Source: JABMQB01 sp963678235 (GTDB taxonomy: Bacteria > Bacteroidota > Bacteroidia > Bacteroidales > Prolixibacteraceae). Taken from it: a DNA stretch of 64,000 nucleotides. The notes under the pieces are model-generated. The model saw only the letters and a program-made list of their open reading frames with translations. It was not told the origin of the DNA and ran no database searches. The stretch spans positions 2,418,001-2,482,000 of the forward strand of contig OY782766.1 in the NCBI GenBank assembly GCA_963678235.1. Direction: 5' to 3'. A program made the translations under genes and the position numbers. Positions 37,201 through 43,950 of this stretch are shown in pieces. Each line of letters begins with the position of its first letter. Position 1 is the first letter of the stretch.

Positions 37201-40104
37201 GATTTCGATCCTGAAAATGATAACATTATAATTAATACTACTCCGGTATCACAACCGGCAAACGGTACGCTTACTATAAATTCCGATGGAACATTTAATT
37301 ATATTCCAAACACCGGATTTGTGGGAATTGATCAGTTTACTTACCGGATTTGTGATGACAATGCCAACCAGGCTTGCGACGAGGCAGTGGTTACCATCGA
37401 CATCCGAGAAATTCCGGACACAAGCAACACTACAGTTGCAGTTGATGATGTATACAATGCTACTGAAGGTGAAACCATTGATGGTAATGTAAGTGCCAAT
37501 GATTATGATCCAGAAGGTGATAATCAAATATCATTTACCGTGCTTAGCGGTCCTTCAAATGGAAACTTGCAGGCATTTAATACTGCAACAGGTGAATTCA
37601 CTTACGTGCCAGCGGAAGGATTTAGGGGAACCGATAGTTTTACCTATCAGGTATGTGATGACAATGCTGACCAGGCTTGTGATATTGCAACCGTAATTCT
37701 TCACTATTTTGGTATTGATAATTTACCGCCAATTGCCGAAAATGATATCAACGTTACTGATGTCAATACTCCGGTGAACGGAAACGTATTAACCAACGAT
37801 AGTGATCCGGATGGAGATCCGATAAGTAGCACGAAGTTAAGTGATCCGGCAAACGGAACAGTTACCTTAAATCCAAACGGAACTTATACATATACTCCGG
37901 ATAACGGATTTGTGGGAACCGATAACTTTGATTACGTAGTTTGCGACAATGGTGGCTTATGTGACACAGCAACTGTTACAATAGAGGTGATTGTTACACC
38001 TCCGAACAGTGTTGTGGCTGTGGATGATAATACCTCAGGAAAAATCAATACCCCGGTTACAGGAAATGTACTGGTGAACGATTTCGATCCTGAAAATGAT
38101 AACATTATAATTAATACTACTCCGGTATCACAACCGGCAAACGGTACGCTTACTATAAATTCCGATGGAACATTTAATTATATTCCAAACACCGGATTTG
38201 TGGGAATTGATCAGTTTACTTACCGGATTTGTGATGACAATGCCAACCAGGCTTGCGACGAAGCAGTGGTTACCATCGACATCCGAGAAATTCCGGACAC
38301 AAGCAACACTACAGTTGCAGTTGATGATGTGTACAATGCAACTGAAGGCGAATCCATTGATGGTAATGTTAGTGCCAATGATTACGATCCAGAAGGTGAT
38401 AATCAAATATCATTTACTGTGCTAAGTGGTCCTTCAAATGGTACATTGACAAGCTTTGATAGCAATACCGGAGAATTCACTTACACACCAAACGATGGAT
38501 TTAGTGGAACGGATAGTTATACCTATCAGGTATGTGATGACAATGCTGACCAGGCTTGCGATATTGCAACTGTTATTATCCATTATTTCGCGGAAGGAAA
38601 CCTTCCTCCAATGGCTGAGAACGATATCAATTCAACATTGATCGATGTTCCGGTTAATGGAAATGTACTAACCAACGATAGCGACCCCGATGGAGACGTA
38701 TTGACTGCAACTAAGTTAAGCGATCCTTCAAATGGAACAGTTACCTTGAATTCGGATGGTACTTATACTTATACTCCTGGAAATGGCTATATAGGTGAAG
38801 ACACCTTCGATTATATTGTATGTGATAATGAAGGATTATGTGATACAGCAACTGTATTTATCGCTGTTGTTGATAATCCAATTTTAGAAGGAAACAGGCC
38901 ACCTGAAGCAATCGATGACAATACCAGGGGTAAAATAAATACTCCGGTCACCGGAAACCTGATTTCAAATGACTTTGATCCGGATGGTGATGAGATTACA
39001 ATCAACACTACGCCAATTGAGGCACCAGGAACTGGAACCTTAACGATTAATTCAGACGGAACATTTACTTTCGTTCCTGAGAACGGCTTCACAGGTGTGG
39101 TTACTTTCCAATATGAGATTTGCGATAACGGCGATCCTGTTCTTTGCGATGTTGCTGAAGTTACTATTGAGATCGAACACGAAGAAGCAATTAACACCAC
39201 ATTTGCCTCAGACGATATGTATCAGTCATTTAATGTGGGCGAAGCAATTGCTGGAAACGTTTCCGTGAATGATTACGATCCGGAAGGACATAGCCAAAGC
39301 TTCTCGTTAACAAGCAATCCGTCAAATGGCACATTGGTATTTAATTCGGATGGTACGTTTGAATTTACTCCAAATGTTGAATTCTCGGGAACTGTGAGCT
39401 TTATTTACACGGTTTGCGATAATGGAACACCTCAGGCTTGCGACATTGCAACGGTTTACATTTTAATTGAAGAACCATTGCAAGTATTGCCACCAGATCC
39501 GATTATTCCGCAAGACGATTCATATACAGCAACTTGTGAAACCATCTACGAAAATGCCATCTTAAACGATGACGTTACACTGGATGAAATCACAATGCCA
39601 ACGTTAATCGAAGATGTTAAAAACGGAACGCTTCATTTCAATTCAGATGGAACATTTGATTATACGCCAAATGAAGATTTCATCGGAATGGATAGCTTCA
39701 CTTACCAGATTTGTTGGGCGGATGCCGATACTATTTGTGGAACAGCAACCGTATATATCGATGTAATTTACGACAAAGCATGTTATCCTTGTCCAGACTT
39801 GTTTATTCCGGAAGGATTCTCTCCCAATGGGGATGGAAACCACGACCGCTTTGTAGTAGAATGTATTGAGGACTTATATCCAGAAGCAAGGTTGATAATC
39901 TTTAACAGATGGGGTAACCTGATTTACGAAAAAGACAATTATGGTAATACCAGCGTTTGGGACGAGACTGAAGCCTTCTGGGACGGCAAATCACAACATG
40001 CATGGACCATCGGCGATGAGAAAGTACCGGTTGGAACCTATATGTACGTCTTAATACTGGATAGCGAGACTGTAAGAAAAGGAACCGTATATATAAATTA
40101 TTAA
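25225..40104 (+). CDS. Giant SprB-like multidomain surface adhesin with T9SS type B sorting domain
   Basis: This 4959-residue protein has a signal peptide (cleavage near GLGQ, residue ~34). Domains in order are: von Willebrand A (about 65-275, MIDAS motif DRSGS at 73-77); Ig-like and spacer regions (to ~795); four ~74-residue GGTYSGT modules interleaved with twelve ~79-residue repeats typified by TLYIYDETGTTPNC (about 795-2040); six SprB repeats (2041-2525); about fifteen HYR-like domains (2526-3780); about eleven cadherin-like/tandem-95 repeats (3780-4760, AVDD...NDxDPxGD); and a gliding-type C-terminal domain (4852-4959, SPNGDGNHDRF...FNRWGNLIYE). The PorP/SprF gene downstream is the usual partner of type B substrates. 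The likely role is adhesion or gliding, as for SprB; the ligand is unknown. Confidence 0.93.
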   Translation: MKNILPFKSIVKQAKKLACLLSFIYLIPFSGLGQEVIVDKSISIGDVCDHVDVDIDITGDPVPRPIEAVLVIDRSGSMGTTYMNHAKDAAKQFARKFLVDEYIPGNKIAIVSYSYSATLDVSLTNSYSAVEAAINTLDSDGYTNIADGFDKAKLELETNGSFNNTVIRSIVLLTDGVANRAPSYYSCSRCSTSPTVHTCCTNAAISSGQATHTINNYNTKVFSIGLFGGISGDVQALAESTMEQAQNDGFWSTESSANLSGIYDQISNQLIWAAKTAITEEAVQTGYTLLTESITASAGTTGVNGNIITWELDYIYDEIVTLSYTLIANQGTCGAQTPSTGTLSYINSEEQETSINFTNPEVCIPCAEISSIAVEPVSDCSCVVDYSSTIDLSGNCGGNVVAYAWEFFLDGQNIGNSNSEDGTFTIPAQYCPVASNTEFRGELTISFEDDNPSCTLSRTDEATTTINYCPYENPDDWAYDCGANIDVEVIGTGTDGDASTPLFISDIGSVDKIIVEAINKGGTAPASMVFTSSLQSIAAPRLVPENGNSQHGIYRAEMDPVSSITLNTPSPTNTYSFVAYIFRNNQDQKASTGLYEGVYLYHNTKTITIPTSSVSKNLELYIPITELTNDSRIVDIHIEAGTAVFDTTYSLPNMGYSLNISPLKMYNIPGDVTEAEVTVTSPGSNGDSFLFGTIVANIECLYDIELTCPSDLNLSGCGTNVITGLPYSESKQNISLSQFTELGGSLTAGCGINEISYQDSQTGSNPIHVTRTFTVSDFCENEKTCEQTITITNNLEVTLSEYGPYCDSNDGVQLDGQPSGGTYYGTGVDEDGFFSIANAEIGSNIIKYVYLDEHGCSDSAEINIEVIRTPNVYDPADTFYCDSHILGEIQGEYLTGNEVYRTEPNGGGEVVPVGTLITETVTLYVYDETGTDPNCFDQNGFVIEIWYSPVLDTIPDQVACNSFVLPDITGEIVTDRRAYWTEPNEGGTKYEIGDVISESMTLWVFDQTGVLMENCYTQYPFNITINKSPNINDIQDQVTCDSYTLPTITGSNLSGNQAYYTETNGGGTKYLAGETINSSTILFIYDETGTTPNCSDEESFSITINNTPEIDGIPTQTACGYFIFPEITGTNLTGNESYYSEANGGGTPYNMGDTIWNNVTMYIYDETGTTPNCFDQERFDIRIDNLAQVTLDPEGPICDEYTSGISLNGQPGGGTYSGTAVTGNTFYPQNAVIGSNEVIYTVSNGTCSGADTINITVVETPDVNDKQDVANCDFYVLPEITGTNLSGNEAFFTASNGTGSSYNEGDTIWSTTRLYIYDESDTDPACGNEEDFLVTINNTPDVNDIQDQTACDSYILPDITGSNLSGNQAYYTASNGGGTMYEAGDEITSTVTLYIYDETGTTPNCSDEESFTITINNTPDITDITDKTSCDYYILPEITGSDLSGNEAFYTGINGSGDEYAEGDTIWASTNLFIYDETGTTPNCFDQESFSITIDELADVVLDPAGPACDENTDGITLNGTPSGGTYSGTAVSGNKFYPQNAVIGSNKVIYTVSNGTCSGADTINITVVETPEVDDMQDVTACDSYVLPEIEGDNLSGNEAFYSSTNGSGTSYSDGDTIWSTTRLYIYDESDTDPACGNEEDFLVTINNTPDVNDIQDQTACDSYILPDITGSNLSGNQAYYTASNGGGTMYEAGDEITSTVTLYIYDETGTTPNCSDEESFTITINNTPDITDITDKTSCDYYILPEITGSDLSGNEAFYTGINGSGDEYAEGDTIWASTNLFIYDETGTTPNCFDQESFSITIDELADVVLDPAGPACDENTDGITLNGTPSGGTYSGTAVSGNKFYPQNAVIGSNKVIYTVSNGTCSGADTINITVVETPEVDDKDNVTACDFYILPEITGTNLSGEETYIEKSVIGPITYDQGDTIWSTTRLYIYDVTTTNPSCSDEEDFLVTINTTPDVFDLPDTTVCEAYTLPTIPGTNLTLHAGYFTAPNGAGTKYSAGTSISSTTTLYIYDQTDSEPNCWDQEQFTITVTSPLIILDKSDVLCNGSSTGKAWVSVQEGTSPYTYLWNDPLGSTIDTANNLEAGWYTVEITDFYGCTATDSIMVEEPANELSISFDPTKLICFGANNGTATANANGGTSPYSYLWSNGSTTYTASNLTAGTHTVEVWDSNNCYEIDSVTITQYDSLFTEIISQEDISCNGLSNGQVTVQAYGGAGAYSIYIDGTSQGNTHTNPKTFTNLSQGWHVIEVVDYDPAPWAPTPACNSVIDSVYISEPDELEVELIQVDPILCNGQSTASITFTKEGGSEIDSFQWYRFIDYVGFIPLSEDNDTIYNRNEGRYRIRIFDVNGCDASDDITITEPSDLNITITNKTDVDCFGSSDGNATATATGGTPAYTYVWNTVPEQTGSTAIGLAAGTYTVYVTDANGCTDSTNVTIENNAEELVVDVVGTNIVCPGDENGTATANVSGGLAPYAYSWDTNPIQDTKTASGLGTGFYEVTVTDANQCTGSDTITIIQLDTVPPDAICKDFTARLDADGKVVVTVDDVDGGCSDNCADCCDINKYIYPSEFDCSDIGEQFVWLVVSDAAGNKDSCQAKVTVVDEVDPIALCKDTTVYLDENGQFFLEAEDLDDGSYDNCTDVKLEIVPNIMSCEFVNEEETAENVALFVYDDYGNFDVCIADVTVLDTIDPEILCPDDFNIYKDQSCQFVVKDYTNMIVASDNCTIDTITQSVPSGTVIEAETTITFTAYDKAGNSSTCDVVVTPIDEDKPTIICPANQFVSFDKECSFTLPNYKVVADIYESCQSIGGLDTIQVPAPGTVIYDTTEVTLYVSDLSGNGDSCSFWVYPSDNTPPEILCPMGITVECIDEVPDTDSSLTLVVDNCEGDILKEFVEDVWDGNSCPATIVRTYMATDEAGNSNTCTQTITILDTTNPSFTVPADITIYKNDTCGFVASVNVTGDVTDEADNCDVELEASFEDEDITGEECTGKTVILRTWTLEDSCGNDTVQTQTITVLDTTSPTFTVPSDITIYKNDTCGFIATVDITGDVSDEADNCSSELEATFEDEEKEGACADELIIERTWSLTDDCENTTQKVQVITVKDTISPTVSCSAEVDNNLFVNENCEVELPSYIDTASITDNCTDASEIKLYQIPEPGTMLSGSESPIEVWVYAEDACGNIDSCSVNVTLNDTIPPVVECPENDSIPLNENCVVLIPRYSFNTLSDNCTDSTQLIVTQLPLAGTAITENTTVTLYAQDLSGNMESCSFEVIPYAIEFDEISCPSDTTIYVDENCDAAIPELEPEINFASCSEFTNSYTWEQSPSADSIVGVGTYPVTLNVFREQELVQSCTINITVEDNTPPAIACPEDDVVSVDEDCEYTLEDYTSQIEVSDNCTVTEEITLTQVPIAGTLLEGHGTVQTIWIYAEDAYQNIDSCSFTVTLEDNIPPVVACPDDQELPLNEVCEIVIPSFGFVSSSDNCTLTENLEVTQSPIAGTVVTETTQITLTATDEAGNSSSCSFNVIPIITDVTTVVCPDDINADADENCEYVIPELNPVINPASCTELENFTVIQSPVAGTVIGLGNTSVTIEVYEGEELIETCTVNISVEDNSIDVRCPDDVTLEANAQCQVEVPDFTSEIEITENCTAIDDVVVTQSPVAGTLVGLGTTTVTITVSDESGNTANCSVDVTVVDSTNPTIVCPANIELEAQPGICEAEVLIESPVVDDNCEIESIINNFNNTANASGTYPIGETTVVWTVTDASGNTAECEMTVTVIPIPLAVDDQAKTPENTPVDIDILANDQSCDDLDTNTIVIVENPTNGTVTIIPGTGSVTYTPNNGFDGNDEFTYRVCNTSGMCDSAVVTIVIDNTNNPPIAENDINVTDVNTPVNGNVLTNDNDPDGDPISSTKLSDPANGTVTLNPNGTYTYTPDNGFVGTDNFDYVVCDNGGLCDTATVTIEVIVTPPNSVVAVDDNTSGKINTPVTGNVLVNDFDPENDNIIINTTPVSQPANGTLTINSDGTFNYIPNTGFVGIDQFTYRICDDNANQACDEAVVTIDIREIPDTSNTTVAVDDVYNATEGETIDGNVSANDYDPEGDNQISFTVLSGPSNGNLQAFNTATGEFTYVPAEGFRGTDSFTYQVCDDNADQACDIATVILHYFGIDNLPPIAENDINVTDVNTPVNGNVLTNDSDPDGDPISSTKLSDPANGTVTLNPNGTYTYTPDNGFVGTDNFDYVVCDNGGLCDTATVTIEVIVTPPNSVVAVDDNTSGKINTPVTGNVLVNDFDPENDNIIINTTPVSQPANGTLTINSDGTFNYIPNTGFVGIDQFTYRICDDNANQACDEAVVTIDIREIPDTSNTTVAVDDVYNATEGESIDGNVSANDYDPEGDNQISFTVLSGPSNGTLTSFDSNTGEFTYTPNDGFSGTDSYTYQVCDDNADQACDIATVIIHYFAEGNLPPMAENDINSTLIDVPVNGNVLTNDSDPDGDVLTATKLSDPSNGTVTLNSDGTYTYTPGNGYIGEDTFDYIVCDNEGLCDTATVFIAVVDNPILEGNRPPEAIDDNTRGKINTPVTGNLISNDFDPDGDEITINTTPIEAPGTGTLTINSDGTFTFVPENGFTGVVTFQYEICDNGDPVLCDVAEVTIEIEHEEAINTTFASDDMYQSFNVGEAIAGNVSVNDYDPEGHSQSFSLTSNPSNGTLVFNSDGTFEFTPNVEFSGTVSFIYTVCDNGTPQACDIATVYILIEEPLQVLPPDPIIPQDDSYTATCETIYENAILNDDVTLDEITMPTLIEDVKNGTLHFNSDGTFDYTPNEDFIGMDSFTYQICWADADTICGTATVYIDVIYDKACYPCPDLFIPEGFSPNGDGNHDRFVVECIEDLYPEARLIIFNRWGNLIYEKDNYGNTSVWDETEAFWDGKSQHAWTIGDEKVPVGTYMYVLILDSETVRKGTVYINY
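29140..30830 (+). repeat. 933-bp tandem duplication inside the adhesin
   Basis: Bases 29140-29897 are almost identical to 30073-30830, an offset of 933 bp or 311 codons; I saw only a couple of differences (for example near 29266 and 29679). The unit is three 79-residue repeats plus one 74-residue module, so the reading frame and domain order are kept. Confidence 0.92.
36847..38440 (+). repeat. 879-bp tandem duplication inside the adhesin
   Basis: Bases 36847-37561 are nearly identical to 37726-38440, an offset of 879 bp or 293 codons. The unit is three cadherin-like domains. A third, more diverged copy of the same triplet follows at about 38605-39480. Confidence 0.9.
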
Positions 40105-40123
40105 TAGAACCATTATTGATTGT

Positions 40124-40155
40124 AAAAGGGGGCTCTAATTGAGCTCCCTTTTTTA
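40124..40155 (+). terminator. Terminator of the adhesin operon
   Basis: A 12-bp stem (40124-40135 with 40141-40152, one G-T pair) and a T-run follow the adhesin stop by 20 bases. The porP unit therefore needs its own promoter. Confidence 0.85.
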
Positions 40156-40426
40156 TTTTTACTTAATTCAGGAACTCTGATAATACTCTCCAAAATGAAT
40201 AAAAGCCTTCCATTCAATTTGTTTTAAAGGTGATACTCAAAAAGGACATTTCAATGTTTTAATAAGGATTAACAATTTACATACAATAACATTAAAAAAC
40301 CTCAAATTAAACTTTAAATACACCATCTCAATTATTCAAATTCTTATTTAACTACTTCTTACCCTTAAAAAGCAATCTTTAACATAAAATCCAAGTTCTT
40401 ATTTTGATTCATTATTAACAAATCCG

Positions 40427-40550
40427 TCCCAAATTGGGAACTACCTCCTTATTTTACAAATACCTATACTGCTGTTTATCAAATACTTATACATATTCAA
40501 ACCCAATGGCATATAATATGTAACCATTAGGGCGAACCGTACACAAAACT
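40427..40550 (+). promoter_or_regulatory. Sigma-54-like promoter with upstream activator site, porP operon
   Basis: TCCCA-AAT-TGGGA (40427-40439) lies 75 bp upstream of TGGCAT-N5-ATGTA (40507-40522), in the same arrangement as at 24320-24447. The -12 element has GT where the consensus has GC. The conserved block continues past the predicted start site with GCGAACCGT and ACACAAAACT, so the first transcribed bases are also shared. Confidence 0.58.
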
Positions 40551-40689
40551 TAGTCATAATGCTTTTAACAGAAGAAAAAACATCAATTTTCATCAGAAAC
40601 TTTATAAGGTTTCAATTGCATTCTGACCGAAATTTTAAAATGATTAACTAACAAATCCCTTGTTCTAACAGAGTTAAAAATTGAAGGTC

Positions 40690-41664
40690 ATGTTTAAAAA
40701 CTTTAAAATATTTACCACAGCTAAATCGAAGATGCTGCTTACTTTAAAAGCTTTCTTCCTTTTAGTTCTTGTTGGCTTAACTGGGACGGGTTATGCACAA
40801 CAAGACCCAATGTACACACAGTATATGTTTAACCTGCAAACCGTAAACCCAGCTTATGCCGGATCATGGGAAAGCATGGGATTTATGGCATTAACCAGGC
40901 AACAATGGGTTGGTTTTGATGGTGCGCCAACAAGCCAAACTTTTACATTCCAAACACCATTAAACAAAGAAAACATTGGTTTAGGTTTTACGCTTATTAA
41001 CGACCACATTGGAAATGAAAAAAGATTTACCATCGGTGTTGACTATTCGTACAGGATTAAATTGTCGCACGATGTTTCTTTCCGTTTTGGATTAAAAGGT
41101 GGATTTACAAATTATAACCACGATTTAACCGGATATCACCTTGATTCAAAAAATACACCTGATGACTATTTTCAGGGTGAAGTTGACCAGAAGTTTATGC
41201 CAAACGTAGGTGTTGGTGCATTTCTTTATGGAAAGAATTTTTACTTTGGTGCTTCGGCCCCCAAGTTAATCGAGAACGATTTTGAAAATAATTTCAATAA
41301 TTATTCATCCTACGCTGAGCTAAGGCACTTCTTTGTTACTGGTGCTTATGTGTTTGACCTGAATAAAGACCTGAAATTTAAACCTACGGCTCTTGCTAAA
41401 GCAACCATTGGCTCACCTGCACAGGTTGACCTAAGTGCTAATTTTTTAATCAAAGAAAAATTTTGGCTGGGTGCAACTTACCGTACAGGTGATTCTTTTG
41501 GATTTATTGCCCAATGGATAATCGACAAGAAATTAAGACTTGGTTACGCTATTGATTTCACAACCACCGAGTTGAGTAATTACCATGACGGAATCCATGA
41601 GATTATGGTTTCTTACGAGTTAAATTTCCTAAAAACAAGAATTTCTTCACCCCGTTATTTCTAA
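40690..41664 (+). CDS. PorP/SprF-family T9SS outer-membrane protein
   Basis: From the ATG at 40690 the protein is about 324 residues; an in-frame TTG three codons earlier is not needed, and ATG 40732 is an alternative. A signal peptide ends at GTGYAQ. The mature start, QQDPMYTQYMFNLQTVNPAY, then AGSWES and LTRQQWVGFDGAP, is the PorP/SprF signature. An outer-membrane beta-barrel of alternating strands follows. SprF-type proteins are needed for secretion or attachment of specific type B substrates such as SprB, so this one very probably serves the upstream adhesin. The OmpA/SPOR gene follows after 12 bases. Confidence 0.93.
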   Translation: MFKNFKIFTTAKSKMLLTLKAFFLLVLVGLTGTGYAQQDPMYTQYMFNLQTVNPAYAGSWESMGFMALTRQQWVGFDGAPTSQTFTFQTPLNKENIGLGFTLINDHIGNEKRFTIGVDYSYRIKLSHDVSFRFGLKGGFTNYNHDLTGYHLDSKNTPDDYFQGEVDQKFMPNVGVGAFLYGKNFYFGASAPKLIENDFENNFNNYSSYAELRHFFVTGAYVFDLNKDLKFKPTALAKATIGSPAQVDLSANFLIKEKFWLGATYRTGDSFGFIAQWIIDKKLRLGYAIDFTTTELSNYHDGIHEIMVSYELNFLKTRISSPRYF

Positions 41665-41676
41665 AATCAGCAAGAC

Positions 41677-43848
41677 ATGAAAAATCTATACACTCTCATC
41701 ATAATTTTATTTTTAAGCATATCTGCATTCGCACAGGAAAGCTTAACCAGGTTTAATGATTTATACTTGCAAGATATAAGTATTAGTGAATTACCAGCAA
41801 ATTCAAAATTAAGTGACTTTGGACCAAGCTTGATCAATGGTAATCTCTATCTGACATCAAATAACGAATCAAAAAGCCTGGAACAGAAATACAAGAACCA
41901 GGTATTCTACGATTTATTTTCAGTAAATATCGATGAAGAAGGGAAAGTCACTTCAACCCGAAGACTTCTTTCCGAATTGGTATCTGAATTCCACGTGGGA
42001 CCAAGTGCATATAACAAAGCAACTGAAGAGCTATTTTTTACAAGGTCGAATGCCGATGATCCAAAAATCACCCCATTTAAGCCTTTTCAAACCAAGAAAT
42101 TAAACTTGGAATTGATCATTGCAAAAAAGATTGGTGACAAATGGAGCATTGTTAAAGAATTTGAACACAACAATAAAGAATATTCAGTTGGGCACCCTGC
42201 TTTTACACCATCTGGCGACACCCTTATTTTTGTAAGTGATATGCCGGGAGGTTTTGGAGGAACAGACTTATACATGAGTACCCGTTTAGAAGATGGCTGG
42301 TCGCTTCCGAAAAATATGGGGAGCAGGATTAATACTCCCGGAAAAGAATTTACCCCATTTGTTACAGTTGATGGCATTTTAATTTTTGCATCTGACGGGT
42401 TAGAAGAAAACACAGGGTTAAATTTATATTTTACTGAAATATCGGATGCCAACGATGCTTCCATCGTAAAATTTCCGGCACCAATTAATGGAACAACCGA
42501 CGATTTTGGGATGGTAATAAGTGACAACCACAGGTTTGGCTACTTCACTTCCGACCGACCGGGAACTGGCAGCGATGATATTTACAGAATTGACTTCGGG
42601 TTAAACATGCTTGCCCTCGAAGGAAAAGTAATCAACGCTTTTACTAAAAATCCTATTGACAATGCATTGGTAACATTTGCTCCCCCGGTGGTTATTCCTA
42701 AAAATGTTTATTCCGATAACAATGGAGATTTTAAAGTTGAAGTACCAAGCGGGGAATTGGATGAAATATCCGGGTCAAAGGATGGATTCAAACCTGCTAC
42801 CATAAAATACAACAACGAACCAAAAGTAATTATAGAGCTAATGCCAGAGGTGATGCTTGAATTGTCGGTTCGTGATGCCGAAACAAAAGATTACCTGACC
42901 GATGTGAACATCAATTTTAACGATGAAGAAGAATTCTTATCGGGACCAACAGGTAAAACTACCAGACCGATTGATGGAAATACTATTTATTATATCCGCG
43001 GAACGCATCCTGAATACCTTGACAACTCATTGTCAATCGGGGCAGAAGGCGAACCGGGCTTAATTAAGGCAACCCTTTGGATGTACAAAGGAATGGTTGG
43101 AAAAACATTCGTACTTGAAAATATATATTACGATTTTGACAAATGGGATATCCTTCCTCAGTCGGCTGTTGAATTGGATAAAGTGGTGAGGATTATGAAT
43201 GAAAATCCGGGATTGAAAGTTGAACTCGGATCGCACACCGACTCAAGGGGAACCGATCAGTACAATGTTTGGCTGGCACAGAAACGTTCGAACTCAGCAG
43301 TTGCGTACATTACTTCAAAAGGTATTTCAAGCAACATGATTGTTGCACAGGGCTACGGAGAAAACCAACCCTACATTGCAGCACCTAAAAACGAAGTTGA
43401 GCACCGCTTAAACCGAAGAACAACATTCACCATTAAAGAAATGAATTCTTCGAAACCAATGGTTACAAGTGTGCCAAGCGATCAAAGTGCATACGGAAAA
43501 ACTTCTGTTGCAACTTCCCAAACCTTGACCCCAAAAACAAAGGTTAAGGACATAGCTAGTGAATACAATATTCAGGAACCAATGGCTACAGGAACCAATT
43601 ACAGGGTACAGTTTTATGCCTCTGTAAAACCTGTAAACATTAATTCAAGAATGAAAGAAGTGGTTGAAAAATTCTCTAAATATGGAATAATTAACCAACC
43701 TGAAGACAATATACTTAAATACCAGATTGGTCCATTATCAAGCAAAAGTGAAGGAATTGAGGTATTCGACAGCTTGGTTGAACTTGGATACCAGGTTATG
43801 TTGCTCGAATACAATGGCAATAAGAAAGTAAAAATGCTTTTACCTTAA
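41677..43848 (+). CDS. OmpA-family lipid-free envelope protein with PD40-like, CarboxypepD_reg, OmpA and SPOR domains
   Basis: This 723-residue protein has a signal peptide ending at SAFAQ. A PD40/WD40-like propeller follows (about 60-310, with GHPAFTPSGDTLIFVSDMPGG), then a carboxypeptidase-regulatory-like domain (312-390). The OmpA peptidoglycan-binding domain is near 479-590 (IYYDFDKWDILPQSA, GSHTDSRGTDQYN, RLNRRTTF). A SPOR-like module ends the protein (about 641-723, YRVQFYASV). This order resembles PorE-type proteins that tie the T9SS to peptidoglycan. It is co-transcribed with porP and ends at a terminator. Confidence 0.9.
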   Translation: MKNLYTLIIILFLSISAFAQESLTRFNDLYLQDISISELPANSKLSDFGPSLINGNLYLTSNNESKSLEQKYKNQVFYDLFSVNIDEEGKVTSTRRLLSELVSEFHVGPSAYNKATEELFFTRSNADDPKITPFKPFQTKKLNLELIIAKKIGDKWSIVKEFEHNNKEYSVGHPAFTPSGDTLIFVSDMPGGFGGTDLYMSTRLEDGWSLPKNMGSRINTPGKEFTPFVTVDGILIFASDGLEENTGLNLYFTEISDANDASIVKFPAPINGTTDDFGMVISDNHRFGYFTSDRPGTGSDDIYRIDFGLNMLALEGKVINAFTKNPIDNALVTFAPPVVIPKNVYSDNNGDFKVEVPSGELDEISGSKDGFKPATIKYNNEPKVIIELMPEVMLELSVRDAETKDYLTDVNINFNDEEEFLSGPTGKTTRPIDGNTIYYIRGTHPEYLDNSLSIGAEGEPGLIKATLWMYKGMVGKTFVLENIYYDFDKWDILPQSAVELDKVVRIMNENPGLKVELGSHTDSRGTDQYNVWLAQKRSNSAVAYITSKGISSNMIVAQGYGENQPYIAAPKNEVEHRLNRRTTFTIKEMNSSKPMVTSVPSDQSAYGKTSVATSQTLTPKTKVKDIASEYNIQEPMATGTNYRVQFYASVKPVNINSRMKEVVEKFSKYGIINQPEDNILKYQIGPLSSKSEGIEVFDSLVELGYQVMLLEYNGNKKVKMLLP

Positions 43849-43881
43849 GACTCTAACTTTTATTAACATATTGTTTTGTAT

Positions 43882-43934
43882 AAAACACCTGAAAAGGATT
43901 CTATGGCTGGGATTCTTTTTAAGGTGTTTTTTTT
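43882..43934 (+). terminator. Terminator of the porP-ompA operon
   Basis: A 9-bp perfect outer stem AAAACACCT/AGGTGTTTT (43882-43890 with 43922-43930), an imperfect inner stem, and a run of eight T lie 33 bases past the stop. Confidence 0.8.
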
Positions 43935-43950
43935 ATCTCATAATTAACCA

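Larger units (their letters stand above)
40105..40689. other. 585-base intergenic region between adhesin and porP
   Basis: It holds the adhesin terminator (40124-40155), an AT-rich stretch with nothing recognisable (about 40160-40420), the second copy of the shared control element (40427-40550), and a leader of roughly 150 bases. No gene is visible. Confidence 0.6.
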
